Source: Paracoccus denitrificans
GTDB taxonomy: Bacteria; Pseudomonadota; Alphaproteobacteria; Rhodobacterales; Rhodobacteraceae
Direction of reading: 5' to 3'
Assembly (NCBI GenBank): GCA_003240735.1
Contig: QFNE01000010.1
Span: forward strand, 1-64,000
Length of the DNA stretch: 64,000 nucleotides
A model generated the notes under the pieces. That model had not been told where the DNA came from, ran no database searches, and saw only the letters and a list, made by a program, of their open reading frames with translations. Positions 18,304 through 28,086 of the stretch are shown one piece after another; positions within the stretch are counted from its first letter, which is position 1; every line of letters starts with the position of its first letter. The position numbers and the translations under genes were made by a program.

Positions 18304-18376
18304 TAGGCCCGGAGGGATTTGAACCCCCAACCAAGGCGTTATGAGCGCCCTGCTCTAACCGTTGAGCTACAGGCCC
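18304..18376 (-). tRNA. tRNA with CAU anticodon, probably tRNA-Ile2
   Basis: The reverse complement folds as a 73-nt tRNA: GGGCCTG acceptor strand, D-arm TAGCTCAACGGTTAGAGCA, anticodon loop CTCATAA, T-arm GGGGGTTCAAATCCCTC. The CTTGGTT variable region resembles tRNA-Ile2, whose C34 becomes lysidine to read AUA; elongator tRNA-Met is the alternative. The first pair is G-U and the genome encodes CCG, not CCA, after the discriminator base, so CCA must be added or repaired. Confidence 0.9.
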
Positions 18377-18495
18377 GCCGCGTGATCTGCCTATGCGCGC
18401 AGGGTGATCCGGTCAAGCCGCAGGCGTTGCGAAACCTACGGCCAACCGCTATCGGGGTCATGCTTTCAAACCAGTTTTCAGCCGAGGGGCCGGCC

Positions 18496-19536
18496 ATGAC
18501 CAAGAACAGTTTGACCTATGCCGAAGCCGGTGTGGACATCGACGCGGGCAACGCCCTTGTCGAACGGATCAAACCTGCCGCCGCAGCAACGCGCCGCAGC
18601 GGGGTCATGGACGCGCTGGGCGGGTTCGGCGCATTGTTCGACCCGCGCGCAGCCGGCTTTCAGGACCCTGTTTTGGTGGCAGCGACTGACGGCGTGGGCA
18701 CGAAGCTGCGCATCGCCATCGACACGGGCGAACTGGACGGCGTCGGGATCGACCTGGTCGCAATGTGCGTCAACGATCTGGTCTGCCAAGGGGCAGAGCC
18801 CTTGTTCTTTTTGGACTATTTCGCGACCGGCAAGCTGTCGGTCGATGAGGCGGCGCGCGTGATCAACGGCATCGCCGAGGGCTGCCGTCTGTCGGGCTGT
18901 GCGTTGATCGGTGGTGAAACGGCCGAGATGCCGGGCATGTATGCCAAGGGCGACTTCGACCTTGCCGGGTTTGCTGTCGGTGCGATGGAACGCGGCACTT
19001 CGCTGCCACGTGACGTGGCCGAAGGCGACGTGCTGCTCGGCCTTCATTCGGACGGCGTTCATTCGAACGGCTTTTCGCTGGTCCGCCGTGTGGCGGAACA
19101 CGCTGGTCTGACGTGGGATGACGCGGCACCGTTTGCGGATGGGACGCTGGGTCAGGCGCTGCTGGTTCCGACGCGGCTTTACGTCAAGCCTGTGCTGGCG
19201 GCGATCCGTCAGGGCGGCGTGCATGCCGTGGCCCATATCACTGGTGGCGGCGTCACTGAAAACCTGCCACGCGTGCTACCGAAAGATCTTGGCGCCGACA
19301 TCGATCTGGGATCGTGGACGCTGCCCCCGGTCTTTGCGTGGCTTTCACAGGCGGGCGGCATATCCGAGACGGAGATGCTGAAGACGTTCAACAGCGGCAT
19401 CGGTCTGATCATGGCGGTCGCACCCGATCAGGCAGACGCGATTGTTGGGACACTGACTGATGCAGGCGAAACGGTGGCCCGGCTTGGCACCGTCACTGCG
19501 GGTGAAGGGATTCGCTATTCCGGCGCACTGGATTGA
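18496..19536 (+). CDS. purM: phosphoribosylformylglycinamidine cyclo-ligase
   Basis: PurM (AIR synthetase), 346 residues, closes the imidazole ring in purine synthesis using ATP. Markers are [14 protein letters not shown] at the N terminus, [32 protein letters not shown] and [13 protein letters not shown] 18496 follows GAGGGG with 6-base spacing. The gene ends overlapping the start of purN (TTGA), so the two form a translationally coupled pair. The third purine gene, purL, is separate at 31353. Confidence 0.97.
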   Translation: MTKNSLTYAEAGVDIDAGNALVERIKPAAAATRRSGVMDALGGFGALFDPRAAGFQDPVLVAATDGVGTKLRIAIDTGELDGVGIDLVAMCVNDLVCQGAEPLFFLDYFATGKLSVDEAARVINGIAEGCRLSGCALIGGETAEMPGMYAKGDFDLAGFAVGAMERGTSLPRDVAEGDVLLGLHSDGVHSNGFSLVRRVAEHAGLTWDDAAPFADGTLGQALLVPTRLYVKPVLAAIRQGGVHAVAHITGGGVTENLPRVLPKDLGADIDLGSWTLPPVFAWLSQAGGISETEMLKTFNSGIGLIMAVAPDQADAIVGTLTDAGETVARLGTVTAGEGIRYSGALD

Positions 19537-20120
19537 AACGCGTCGCCATTCTGATATCGGGCGGCGGGTCGAACATGGTGAGGCTGGTCGAGTCGATGAC
19601 CGGCGACCATCCGGCCCGTGCCGTGCTGGTTGCGTCGAACGATCCTGCGGCTGGCGGACTGATCCGCGCAGCGGAACTGGGGGTGCCGACCGCCGCCGTC
19701 GATCATCGCCCCTTCAAGGGTGATCGCGCGGCATTCGAGGCTGCACTGCTGGCCCCGATCCTTGAGGTTGAGCCTGATATCGTTTGTCTCGCCGGTTTTA
19801 TGCGCATTCTGACACCGGATTTCGTCCGTCGGTTCGATGGGAGGATGCTGAATATTCATCCTTCGCTGTTGCCGAAGTATCCCGGACTGCACACCCATGC
19901 CCGCGCGATCGAGGCGCGCGACGCCGAGGCGGGGGCGACAGTTCATCTGGTCACCCCGGTTCTGGATGACGGCCCTATTCTGGGACAGGCGCGCGTGCCG
20001 GTTCTGGCCAGTGACGACCCGGACAGTCTGGCTGCGCGTGTGTTGGTGCAGGAACACCAGCTTTATCAGGCAGTCCTGCGAAACTTTGCGTCCGGCGATC
20101 GGACGCCTGTGCAGCTTTAG
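19533..20120 (+). CDS. purN: phosphoribosylglycinamide formyltransferase
   Basis: PurN (GAR transformylase), 195 residues, transfers formyl from 10-formyl-THF to GAR. Markers are the N-terminal [12 protein letters not shown], the catalytic [20 protein letters not shown] segment with Asn-His, and the later [13 protein letters not shown] with the catalytic Asp. The TTG start overlaps the purM stop by 4 bases, which supports it. It converges on livM with an 11-bp gap. Confidence 0.96.
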   Translation: MKRVAILISGGGSNMVRLVESMTGDHPARAVLVASNDPAAGGLIRAAELGVPTAAVDHRPFKGDRAAFEAALLAPILEVEPDIVCLAGFMRILTPDFVRRFDGRMLNIHPSLLPKYPGLHTHARAIEARDAEAGATVHLVTPVLDDGPILGQARVPVLASDDPDSLAARVLVQEHQLYQAVLRNFASGDRTPVQL

Positions 20121-20131
20121 CTCCGTCCCGC

Positions 20132-21472
20132 CTATTTTTCCGGGACCAGTCCCCGCGGCGCAAACCGCAGCACCAGCAGCAAGACAGCGCCCATCGCGAC
20201 GAACCGCATATGCGGCGCGCCGTCGATCAGACGGTCCCGCAAGGCGCCCGCGGGCATCGGCGCCGTTAGCATGCCGATCAACGCCGGGCCCCACACCTCG
20301 GCCTTGATCCACAGGAACCAGATCAGGATGGCGCCCAGTACTGCGCCCCAGTTGTTGCCGGACCCGCCGACGATCACCATGACCCAGATCAGAAACGTAT
20401 AGCGCAGCGGGTTGTAGCCGCCTGGGTTCAGAAGACCGTCCTGCGTCACCATCATCGCACCCGCGAGGCCAATCACCGCCGCGCCCAAAACGAACACCTG
20501 CAGGTGCCGGGCGGTGACGTTCTTGCCCATCGCCTCGGCCGCGGTTTCGTTGTCGCGAATGGCGCGCATCATGCGGCCCCAAGGCGATTTCAGAGACAGC
20601 TCGGACAGGGCCACCACCAGCCCCAGCACGATCAGGAAAATCGCGGCATAGCACAGCTTGACCCAGATGCCCGATCCGGTTGCCGCATCCATCCCCCAGC
20701 TGGCCGCGCGCGCGACAAAGTCTGGGTCAGCCTGCAGGTTCACCTCATAGGGGACGGGGCGGGGAATGCCGGTCATGTTGAGAACGCCGCGTGCAAGCCA
20801 GCCTTCGTTCTTCAGCACGGCCACGATGATCTCACCGATCCCCAGCGTGGCGATGGCGAGGTAATCGGACCGAAGCCCCAGCGCCACCTTGCCGACGCAC
20901 CATGCCGCCGCCGCAGCCATCAGCGCGCCCACCGGCCAGCTGAGGACGACGGGCAGGCCAAGGCCGCCGATATTGCCGAACTTGGCGGGGTTGTTCGCCT
21001 CGATCGCCGCAACGGCAGGGTCGAACAGCTGTCGGAACACGACGAAGCCCACGACGATGATCGCCAGCGCGACCCAGAACTTCCACCGGGCAGCCACGCG
21101 GCGCGCCGCATAGGTCGCCAGCACCAGCGTCAAGATGCCCACCAGCAGCGCAAAGACCACGCGCCAGCCTCCGGCCGCCCAAGCGCCATCGACCGGCTGG
21201 GTTGAAATCAGGACCGGGGCCAAGCCACCCAGCGCCAGAAAGCCCACGACGCCTGTGTTGAAAAGCCCGGCATAGCCCCAGGTGATATTCACACCCAACG
21301 CCATGATCGCCGACAAAAGCCCCATGTTCAGGATCACGAGCGCCGAGTTCCAGGAGCCCGAGAACATTGCATTCTGAACCGTGCCTTCCAGCACGAACAG
21401 GAGCGCGATCACCGCAAAAAGGGCCGGTGCGCGCCAGCTTGCGGCGCTGTCAGCCTGACGTTTTCCTGCCAT
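20132..21472 (-). CDS. livM: branched-chain amino acid ABC transporter permease LivM
   Basis: A 446-residue multi-span permease. The BPD_transp_2 region is clear: GLFNTGVVGFLALGG near the N-terminal third, then LATLGIGEIIVAVLKNEG and the EAA-like RAIRDNETAAEAMG cytoplasmic loop that contacts the ATPases. It is longer than many LivM proteins because of extra helices between about residues 100 and 190. Last gene of the liv cluster, 15 bp after livH. Confidence 0.93.
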   Translation of the reverse strand: MAGKRQADSAASWRAPALFAVIALLFVLEGTVQNAMFSGSWNSALVILNMGLLSAIMALGVNITWGYAGLFNTGVVGFLALGGLAPVLISTQPVDGAWAAGGWRVVFALLVGILTLVLATYAARRVAARWKFWVALAIIVVGFVVFRQLFDPAVAAIEANNPAKFGNIGGLGLPVVLSWPVGALMAAAAAWCVGKVALGLRSDYLAIATLGIGEIIVAVLKNEGWLARGVLNMTGIPRPVPYEVNLQADPDFVARAASWGMDAATGSGIWVKLCYAAIFLIVLGLVVALSELSLKSPWGRMMRAIRDNETAAEAMGKNVTARHLQVFVLGAAVIGLAGAMMVTQDGLLNPGGYNPLRYTFLIWVMVIVGGSGNNWGAVLGAILIWFLWIKAEVWGPALIGMLTAPMPAGALRDRLIDGAPHMRFVAMGAVLLLVLRFAPRGLVPEK

Positions 21473-21487
21473 CGGAGGACCCTTTCC

Positions 21488-22489
21488 TTATACCGACCGA
21501 CCGCGGAACAACCCTGTCGGGCGGAACAGCAGAACGACGATCAGAATGACGAAGCTGACGGCGAATTTGTATTCGGTCGAGAGAAGCTGCAGCAGACCAG
21601 TCGGCTCAAACCCCAAATAGGTCGCCACTTTCTTCCATGGGTAAGTCACCGCGACCTCGGAAAAAGCGATGATGAAACCGCCCGCGACCGCGCCCATCGG
21701 GCTGCCCAGACCACCGACAATCGCGGCAGCGAAAATCGGCAGAAGGATTTGGAAGTAGTTGAACGCCTTGAAGGACTTATCGAGACCGTAGAGCGTGCCC
21801 GCCAAAACGGCGAGCGTGATCGCGATGATCCATGTCAGCCGCACGACGCTTTCCGGATCGATCCCCGACAGCAGCGCCAGATCCTCGTTGTCCGAATAGG
21901 CCCGCATCGCCTTGCCCGAGCGTGTCTTGTTCAAAAACCAGAAAAGCCACGCGCAGGCGACGAACGTCACGACCAATGTGATGACCTGGCTGAGACGCAG
22001 CGCCAGCCCCTCGGTCAGGCCCGACCATTCGCGGAACTGTGCCACGGTCACCAGAAACCGCGCGCCGTCGGCGAACTGGATCTCGTTCACGCCGATCAGC
22101 AGCCGGGTCAGGCCGTTCATGACGAACATCACGCCGACGGACGCCATGACGACGACAATCGGGTCGGCCTTGATCCGCCGGTAATGGCGATAAACGACCC
22201 TGTCGGTCAGCAGGGCGAACAGCGCCGTCAAAGCGATGCCGAAGGGCAGGGCCAGCAACGCCGTGGGCAGCGGCCCCAGACTGATGCCCATCGACTGAAT
22301 CAGCCAGGTGATCAGAATGACGATGCCCGTTCCGAAAGCCATCGTATCGCCGTGGGCAAAGTTCGAAAACCGCAGGATGCCGTAGATCAGCGTGACGCCC
22401 AACGCCCCCAGCGCCAACTGCGCGCCATAGGCTGCGGCCGGCACCACCACAAAGTTCAGAATGGCCACGAGGGCGTTCAGGATATCCAT
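21488..22489 (-). CDS. livH: branched-chain amino acid ABC transporter permease LivH
   Basis: A 333-residue permease with about eight membrane helices. Markers are GALGVTLIYGILRFSNFAHGD in the first helices, typical of LivH, and the cytoplasmic RAYSDNEDLALLSGID loop that couples to the ATPases. It pairs with LivM to form the channel. It lies 15 bp after livF and 15 bp before livM, consistent with one transcript from livK. Confidence 0.94.
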   Translation of the reverse strand: MDILNALVAILNFVVVPAAAYGAQLALGALGVTLIYGILRFSNFAHGDTMAFGTGIVILITWLIQSMGISLGPLPTALLALPFGIALTALFALLTDRVVYRHYRRIKADPIVVVMASVGVMFVMNGLTRLLIGVNEIQFADGARFLVTVAQFREWSGLTEGLALRLSQVITLVVTFVACAWLFWFLNKTRSGKAMRAYSDNEDLALLSGIDPESVVRLTWIIAITLAVLAGTLYGLDKSFKAFNYFQILLPIFAAAIVGGLGSPMGAVAGGFIIAFSEVAVTYPWKKVATYLGFEPTGLLQLLSTEYKFAVSFVILIVVLLFRPTGLFRGRSV

Positions 22490-22504
22490 GTCGAGCCCTT
22501 GTCC

Positions 22505-23335
22505 TTAACCGCCCAGGAAGGTGCGTCGCACCAACGGGTCAGCCAGCAGTTCGGCCCCGGTGCCGGTATAGGCGTTTGCGCCCTGCACCAGAACATAGCC
22601 GATATCTGCGATTTCCAGCGCCTGCCGCGCATTCTGTTCGACCATCAGGATCGAGATGCCCGTCCGCGCAATTTCGATGATGCGGTCGAACAGCTCATCC
22701 ATGACGATCGGCGACACCCCGGCGGTTGGTTCGTCCAGCATCAGCAGCTTGGGCTGCGTCATCAGCGCGCGGCCGACCGCGACCTGCTGCCGCTGACCGC
22801 CCGAAAGCTCACCCGCGTTCTGACGGCGCTTGGCGGCGACGGCCGGAAACAGGTCATAGACCTGCGCCATCGTCTGCCGGAAGTCGTCGTTGCGGATATA
22901 GGCGCCCATCTCGAGGTTTTCCTCGACCGTCATCGACGGAAAGACGTTGGCGACCTGCGGGACGAACCCCATCCCCGCCTTGACGCGGTCCTGCGGGTTC
23001 AGCGCGGTAATGTCCTGGCCGTCCAGGCGCACGCTGCCTTCGCGCAGGTCCAGCATGCCGAAGATGGCCTTCATCGCGGTCGATTTGCCCGCACCGTTGG
23101 GGCCAACGATGACGCCGATCTGGCCCTTTTCGACGGCCAGCGTGCAACCGTTCAAAATGTCGGCCTTGCCGTAACCGCCGCGCATGTCCTGCCCGATCAG
23201 GAACGGGTCACCCGCATGTCCGGGACCGGTCATGCCGGACCGACGCGTGCCGTCAACCGTGCCTCGACCCTTTGGATTGACGACAGACAGGTCGTTCTTG
23301 CCCCGGTTGCCGAAGCCTTTGGCATCATCCGTCAT
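22505..23335 (-). CDS. livF: branched-chain amino acid ABC transporter ATP-binding protein LivF
   Basis: A 276-residue ABC ATPase: Walker A GPNGAGKST, signature ELSGGQRQQVAVGRAL, Walker B LLMLDEPTAG, and the LivF-type MVEQNARQAL H-loop region. The first 45 residues are a polar extension absent from many LivF proteins. The ATG at 23335 overlaps the livG stop by 4 bases (ATGA), which argues that this long start is real. Confidence 0.94.
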   Translation of the reverse strand: MTDDAKGFGNRGKNDLSVVNPKGRGTVDGTRRSGMTGPGHAGDPFLIGQDMRGGYGKADILNGCTLAVEKGQIGVIVGPNGAGKSTAMKAIFGMLDLREGSVRLDGQDITALNPQDRVKAGMGFVPQVANVFPSMTVEENLEMGAYIRNDDFRQTMAQVYDLFPAVAAKRRQNAGELSGGQRQQVAVGRALMTQPKLLMLDEPTAGVSPIVMDELFDRIIEIARTGISILMVEQNARQALEIADIGYVLVQGANAYTGTGAELLADPLVRRTFLGG

Positions 23336-24114
23336 GCGCCGACCATGTCCTTGTTCTTCAGGCCGCGGCCCAGATACGCCTCGATCACAGCTTCATTTTC
23401 CATGATGCTCGCGGCGGGCCCTTCGGCCAGAACCTTGCCCTCGGCCATGACGATGACGGGGTCACACAGCTTGCCGATGAAATCCATGTCGTGTTCGATC
23501 ACGCAGAATGTATAGCCGCGTTCACGGTTGAGCCTCACGATCGCATCGCCGATCGTGCCCAGAAGCGAGCGGTTCACGCCGGCGCCGACCTCATCCAGAA
23601 AGACGATCTTGGCATCGACCATCATGGTGCGACCCAATTCCAACAGCTTCTTCTGACCACCGGACAGGTTCCCCGCCTTTTCGTCCGCGACGTGAGAGAT
23701 CGTGAGAAATTCCAGAACCTCGTCAGCCTTGGCCCGCAAGGTGTGTTCCTCGCTGCGGATCCGCCCGCGAGAGAACCACGTGCTCCAGATCGCTTCGCCG
23801 GTCTGGGCGGGCGGGACCATCATCAGGTTTTCCCGCACCGTCATCGACCCGAACTCGTGCGCCATCTGGAACGTGCGCAGCAGGCCCTTGTGGAACAATT
23901 CGTGCGGTGCAAGTCCGGTGATGTCTTCGCCGTCCATGACGACGCGACCGGATGTGGGTGGAAGAACCCCGGCGATCACATTGAAAAGCGTAGATTTTCC
24001 CGCGCCGTTCGGTCCGATCAGCCCGGTGATGGAGCCGGTTGCGATGCGCAGGCTCGCCCCGTCGACGGCACGAAAGCCGCCAAAGTGACGGTGCAGGTCA
24101 AAGACTTCGATCAT
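23332..24114 (-). CDS. livG: branched-chain amino acid ABC transporter ATP-binding protein LivG
   Basis: A 260-residue ABC ATPase: Walker A GPNGAGKST, signature NLSGGQKKLLELGR, Walker B KIVFLDEVGAGVN, and the FCVIEHDMDFI H-loop of the LivG subfamily. The Walker B has DEVGAGVN instead of the usual DEPxAGxN. Partner of LivF, with a 4-bp coupled overlap. It begins 127 bp after livK, beyond a GC-rich hairpin. Confidence 0.94.
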   Translation of the reverse strand: MIEVFDLHRHFGGFRAVDGASLRIATGSITGLIGPNGAGKSTLFNVIAGVLPPTSGRVVMDGEDITGLAPHELFHKGLLRTFQMAHEFGSMTVRENLMMVPPAQTGEAIWSTWFSRGRIRSEEHTLRAKADEVLEFLTISHVADEKAGNLSGGQKKLLELGRTMMVDAKIVFLDEVGAGVNRSLLGTIGDAIVRLNRERGYTFCVIEHDMDFIGKLCDPVIVMAEGKVLAEGPAASIMENEAVIEAYLGRGLKNKDMVGA

Positions 24115-24209
24115 TCATCACTCATGTTCGGCGAATGCAAGTTGGTCAAGCAGGTTGGTCCTGCAGGCGACCTGACCCGACGTCAGCGCATGTCAGCAGA
24201 TTGAACGCC

Positions 24210-24230
24210 GGGCGGCCGCAAGGGCCGCCC
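24210..24230 (-). terminator. intercistronic hairpin between livK and livG
   Basis: GGGCGGCC and GGCCGCCC form a perfect 8-bp stem with a 5-nt loop, 11 bases after the livK stop. No U-run follows on the minus strand, so it probably acts as an mRNA-stabilising or attenuating hairpin, giving more livK than permease message. Confidence 0.6.
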
Positions 24231-24241
24231 GACAGATCCGA

Positions 24242-25426
24242 TCAGCGCATCTTGACGACGTTCAGCTTGCCGTCCTTGATTTCGACTTCGCGGTACTGAC
24301 CCGCGCTTTCGCCCGGCTCGACCAACTCGACGGCAGTTGCACCGACATAGTCGATGTCGGTCCCGGCCGCCAAAAGCTCCAGGCCTTTGGCCAGCTCACC
24401 CGGCAGAATCGGCTCACCCGGACCGTTCGCGACGTCGAAGATCTTGTCCTTGTAGACCTTGGGATCGGACGACTTGGCCGCTTCCATCGCCAGCAGGATC
24501 AGCGCTGCTGCGTCATAGGATTCGCCAGCGTACTGGTCAGACCCGTCGATGCCGTTCGTCTTGGCGATTTCCATGAACTTGTCCTTGCCTTCACCTTCCG
24601 AGGAGGGCGACTGGCCGAACGAGCCGTCGATTTCCGAGCCGAACTTGGTTTCCAGCGCGTTGGTCACCATGCCGTCGGGCAGGATGAACTTGCTGAATGC
24701 GCCGGTATCCAGCGCCGCACGCATGATGCCCGAACCGCCCTGGTCGACGTAACCGGCCACGACCAGCGCATCGCCGCCAGCGGCTGAAAGCGCAGCGACC
24801 TCGGCCGAATAGTCGGCCTTGCCGTCGTCATGTGCGGAAATCGTGGTCACCTGACCGCCCTTGGCTTCGTACGCCGCCTTGAACGCTTCGGCGAGACCCT
24901 TGCCATAGTCGTTGTTGGTGTAGGTGATCGCGACGGATTTCACGCCACGCTCCAGCGCCAGATCGGCCATGACTTCACCCTGACGCGCGTCCGAGGGCGA
25001 GGTGCGGAAGAAGAAGCCGTTGTCGGTGATGTCGGTCAACGCAGGCGAGGTCGCGGACGGCGAAATCATCACCATGCCGTTCGGCACCGCGACCTTTTCG
25101 ACGCTGGCGATGGTTTCGCCCGAACACATTCCGCCGACGATGCCATTCACCTTGTCCGAGGTGATCAGACGCTCGACCGCGGCAACGGATGCGGCCGCGT
25201 CGATACAGGTGTTGTCGACCACGACGGTTTCAACCTTGGAGCCACCCAGGAACTTGCCGGAATCGCTGACTTCCTTGGCTGCGATTTCAGCGCCCTTGAC
25301 CATCGACGGGGCCATCGATTCCAGCGGGCCGGTCAAACCCATCGAAATGCCCAGTTTAACGTCTTCGGCATGCGCCATGCCGGCCAGAAGCGCGATGCTG
25401 GCGGCGGCGGTCATCAATTTTTTCAT
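24242..25426 (-). CDS. livK: branched-chain amino acid ABC transporter substrate-binding protein
   Basis: A 394-residue periplasmic-binding protein (type I fold, Peripla_BP_6). It starts with a classic signal peptide, MKKLMTAAASIALLAGMAHA, with cleavage after AHA. The mature part has KLGISMGLTGPLES and the VDNTCIDAAASVAAVERLI ligand-lobe segment. Start ATG 25426 has AGGGAGAAAG upstream. It is the first gene of the liv operon; ligand could be Leu/Ile/Val or another amide or amino acid, since this family is broad. Confidence 0.93.
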   Translation of the reverse strand: MKKLMTAAASIALLAGMAHAEDVKLGISMGLTGPLESMAPSMVKGAEIAAKEVSDSGKFLGGSKVETVVVDNTCIDAAASVAAVERLITSDKVNGIVGGMCSGETIASVEKVAVPNGMVMISPSATSPALTDITDNGFFFRTSPSDARQGEVMADLALERGVKSVAITYTNNDYGKGLAEAFKAAYEAKGGQVTTISAHDDGKADYSAEVAALSAAGGDALVVAGYVDQGGSGIMRAALDTGAFSKFILPDGMVTNALETKFGSEIDGSFGQSPSSEGEGKDKFMEIAKTNGIDGSDQYAGESYDAAALILLAMEAAKSSDPKVYKDKIFDVANGPGEPILPGELAKGLELLAAGTDIDYVGATAVELVEPGESAGQYREVEIKDGKLNVVKMR

Positions 25427-25492
25427 TTCTTTCTCCCTGTGGACTTTGTCCTTGCCAAAGACACTATTGGCGACGTTCGCAAAAGAAAAGCG

Positions 25493-26506
25493 TCATGACG
25501 CCACGGGCAGCGCACGCTGGTCGGGCGTCGCGCGGCTGCGAAAGGGCGTTGTGCCGAACTGGGCGCGGTAGCATTTCGAAAAATGCGATGTGCCGGTGAA
25601 ACCGCAGGCCAGCGCGACTTCCATCACTGGCATCTCGGTCTGCGCCAGAAGGTTCCGGGCGCGAAAAAGTCGGCATTCCATATAATACTGCTTCGGCGTC
25701 CGTTGCAGATAGCGTGCAAACAGCCGCTCGAGCTGGCGCATGGACATGCCCGCCTCGGTCGCGAGCTTGGCGGGACTGATCGGGTCTTCCAGATTGGCCT
25801 CCATCCGCGCGATGACGGACGACAGGCGCGGGTGCCGCACTCCGATGCGCGACGGAATCGAGATCCGCTGCGCCTCACCCTCGGTTCGGGGGGCGGTGTG
25901 GATCAACTGGTCGGCGACGCTTGCCGCAAGTTCGGGCCCGTGGTCCCGCGCGATCAGGCGCAGCATCAGATCGGCCGAGGCCATGCCCCCAGCGGCGGTC
26001 AGGCGGTTTCCGTCGTCGACAAAGACCGAGCGGTACAGAACGACATCCGGAAACTCTTCGATCATCGCATCGTGGTTTTCCCAGTGGATGGCGGCGCGGC
26101 GACCGTCCAGAAGGCCGGCCTTGGCCAGAACCCATGCGCCCGTGCAAAGCCCGCCGACCTTCGCGCCCTGACGCGCGGCACGACGGACGAAGTTCAGGAC
26201 CGGACGGGTCGCTGCGCGTTTCACATCGATCCCGCCGCACACGATCACCGTGTCGTCTTTGCCGATGTCGACATCCAGACCTGCACTGGCGGCCACCGGC
26301 GCGCCGTTTGAACAGGCCACCTCGCCGGGATGTTCGGCAACAAGCGTCCATGCATAAAGCGGTTTTGCCGCGACGCGGTTTGCCAGCCGAAGCGGCTCGA
26401 TCGCCGCGGCAAACGACATCATCGTAAACCGGTCCAGCAACAGAAACATGAACCGCCGCGTCTGGCGATCTGGACGCAAGGGAATGGGGGACGGCTGATC
26501 GGGCAT
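25493..26506 (-). CDS. GlxA-family transcriptional regulator (DJ-1/PfpI plus AraC domains)
   Basis: A 337-residue regulator. Residues about 20-190 form a DJ-1/PfpI-like amidotransferase fold with a Cys in KVGGLCTGAWVLAKAGLLDG. The C-terminal part is an AraC DNA-binding domain with two helix-turn-helix units (ISPAKLATEAGMSMRQLERL and MEVALACGFTGTSHFSKCYR). Relatives such as GbdR and CdhR sense quaternary amines or amino acids; ligand here unknown. I chose ATG 26506; the frame extends to 26563. It is divergent from the DAHP synthase gene, with which it shares a short promoter region, and it could also act on the neighbouring liv operon. Confidence 0.87.
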   Translation of the reverse strand: MPDQPSPIPLRPDRQTRRFMFLLLDRFTMMSFAAAIEPLRLANRVAAKPLYAWTLVAEHPGEVACSNGAPVAASAGLDVDIGKDDTVIVCGGIDVKRAATRPVLNFVRRAARQGAKVGGLCTGAWVLAKAGLLDGRRAAIHWENHDAMIEEFPDVVLYRSVFVDDGNRLTAAGGMASADLMLRLIARDHGPELAASVADQLIHTAPRTEGEAQRISIPSRIGVRHPRLSSVIARMEANLEDPISPAKLATEAGMSMRQLERLFARYLQRTPKQYYMECRLFRARNLLAQTEMPVMEVALACGFTGTSHFSKCYRAQFGTTPFRSRATPDQRALPVAS

Positions 26507-26661
26507 TTTACCTTGGGTCGAACCTGGGCAAAGGGGCGATGATGGGAACGTCATATAGCGCATTCAGCTCAGCAGGGAATGGCCATATGAGCAAGGCCGG
26601 AGCGGGTTCCCCTTGGGCTTCGCAACGCCTATAAATGCTCTATTCTTCGACGGAGCATCAG

Positions 26662-28086
26662 ATGACGGACGGCAGCACCACTTCCCCGACCACGGCAACC
26701 GCCGCATGGGACAAGCGCGCCTGGCGCACCAAGCCCCGGATTCAGATGCCCGAGTATACCGACGCGGCGGCGCTTTCCGCGACCGAGGCCGAGCTGTCGC
26801 GTTTCCCCTTGCTGATCTTTGCCGGCGAAGCCCGCCGGCTGAAGGCGCAGTTGGCGAACGTGGGCCAGGGCAAGGCATTCCTGCTGCAAGGCGGCGACTG
26901 TGCTGAAAGCTTTGCCCAGTTTTCTGCCGACAACATCCGCGACACGTTTCGGGTGATCCTGCAGATGGCGGTCGTGCTGACATGGGGCGCGCAGATGCCG
27001 GTGGTGAAGGTCGGCCGGATGGCCGGTCAGTTCGCCAAGCCGCGCAGCGCGCCGACCGAGGTTGTGGGTGACGTGGAACTGCCCAGCTATCGCGGCGATA
27101 TCATCAACGGGTTTGACTTCACGCCCGAGGCGCGGGTGCCCGATCCGGGTCGGATGCTGCGTGGCTACACTCAGGCGGCCGCGACGCTGAACCTTCTGCG
27201 CGCATTTTCAACCGGCGGTTACGCCGACATGCACCGCGTCCAAAGCTGGATCAACGACTTCACCGGCGGCGAAGAGGCCGCACGGTACCGCGAGGTGGCG
27301 GATCGCATCAATGACGCCATGGCCTTCATGGCGGCGGCGGGCGTGACTGCTGAAACGGCGCATGATCTGGGGCAGGTGGACTTCTACACCAGCCACGAGG
27401 CGCTTTTGCTGGAATACGAAGAGGCACTGGCCCGCGTGGAAACCGCGACCGGTCAAACCGTTGCCGGATCGGGCCACATGCTGTGGATCGGCGACCGCAC
27501 CCGTCAGGTCGATGGCGCGCATGTCGAATTCCTGCGTGGCGTTCAGAACCCCCTGGGGCTGAAATGCGGCCCTTCGATCACGGTCGATGACCTGAAACGC
27601 CTGATGGAGCGTTTGAACCCTGAGAATGAGGCCGGTCGTCTGACGCTTATCGCACGCTTTGGCGCGGGCAGCGTAGGTGACCACCTGCCGCGCCTGATCC
27701 GCGCGGTCGAGGAAGAGGGCGCGAACGTCGTCTGGTCGTGCGACCCGATGCACGGCAACACGATCAAGTCCGCGTCGGGTTACAAGACCCGTCCGTTCGA
27801 ATCGGTCCTGCGCGAAGTGCGCGAGTTCTTTGAGGTTCATGCCGCCGAAGGTTCGATCCCCGGCGGTGTGCACTTCGAGATGACGGGGCAAGACGTGACC
27901 GAATGCACAGGCGGCGTCCGGGCCGTCACTGACGAGGATCTGTCGAGCCGGTATCACACCGCCTGCGACCCGCGCCTGAATGCCAGCCAGTCGCTGGAAC
28001 TGGCGTTCCTTGTCGCAGAAGAGCTGCGCCACCGTCGGACCGGCCCCGTGGTCGCGGCCCGCAATTTGGCGGCGACAGCCGGTTAA
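26662..28086 (+). CDS. aroF: class II 3-deoxy-7-phosphoheptulonate synthase (DAHP synthase)
   Basis: A 474-residue plant-type (class II) DAHP synthase, joining phosphoenolpyruvate and erythrose 4-phosphate in the first shikimate step. Key features: [11 protein letters not shown] with the metal-binding Cys, [23 protein letters not shown] with metal-binding His, and the C-terminal [19 protein letters not shown] segment. ATG 26662 has GGAG 6 bases upstream; the earlier ATG at 26635 is poorly placed. Its stop overlaps the convergent PAS protein by 4 bp. The symbol is generic; the class differs from E. coli AroF. Confidence 0.94.
   Translation: MTDGSTTSPTTATAAWDKRAWRTKPRIQMPEYTDAAALSATEAELSRFPLLIFAGEARRLKAQLANVGQGKAFLLQGGDCAESFAQFSADNIRDTFRVILQMAVVLTWGAQMPVVKVGRMAGQFAKPRSAPTEVVGDVELPSYRGDIINGFDFTPEARVPDPGRMLRGYTQAAATLNLLRAFSTGGYADMHRVQSWINDFTGGEEAARYREVADRINDAMAFMAAAGVTAETAHDLGQVDFYTSHEALLLEYEEALARVETATGQTVAGSGHMLWIGDRTRQVDGAHVEFLRGVQNPLGLKCGPSITVDDLKRLMERLNPENEAGRLTLIARFGAGSVGDHLPRLIRAVEEEGANVVWSCDPMHGNTIKSASGYKTRPFESVLREVREFFEVHAAEGSIPGGVHFEMTGQDVTECTGGVRAVTDEDLSSRYHTACDPRLNASQSLELAFLVAEELRHRRTGPVVAARNLAATAG

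Noticed and set aside
21749..23515. 588-codon plus-strand frame opposite livH and livF
   Set aside because: Antisense to two well supported transporter genes.
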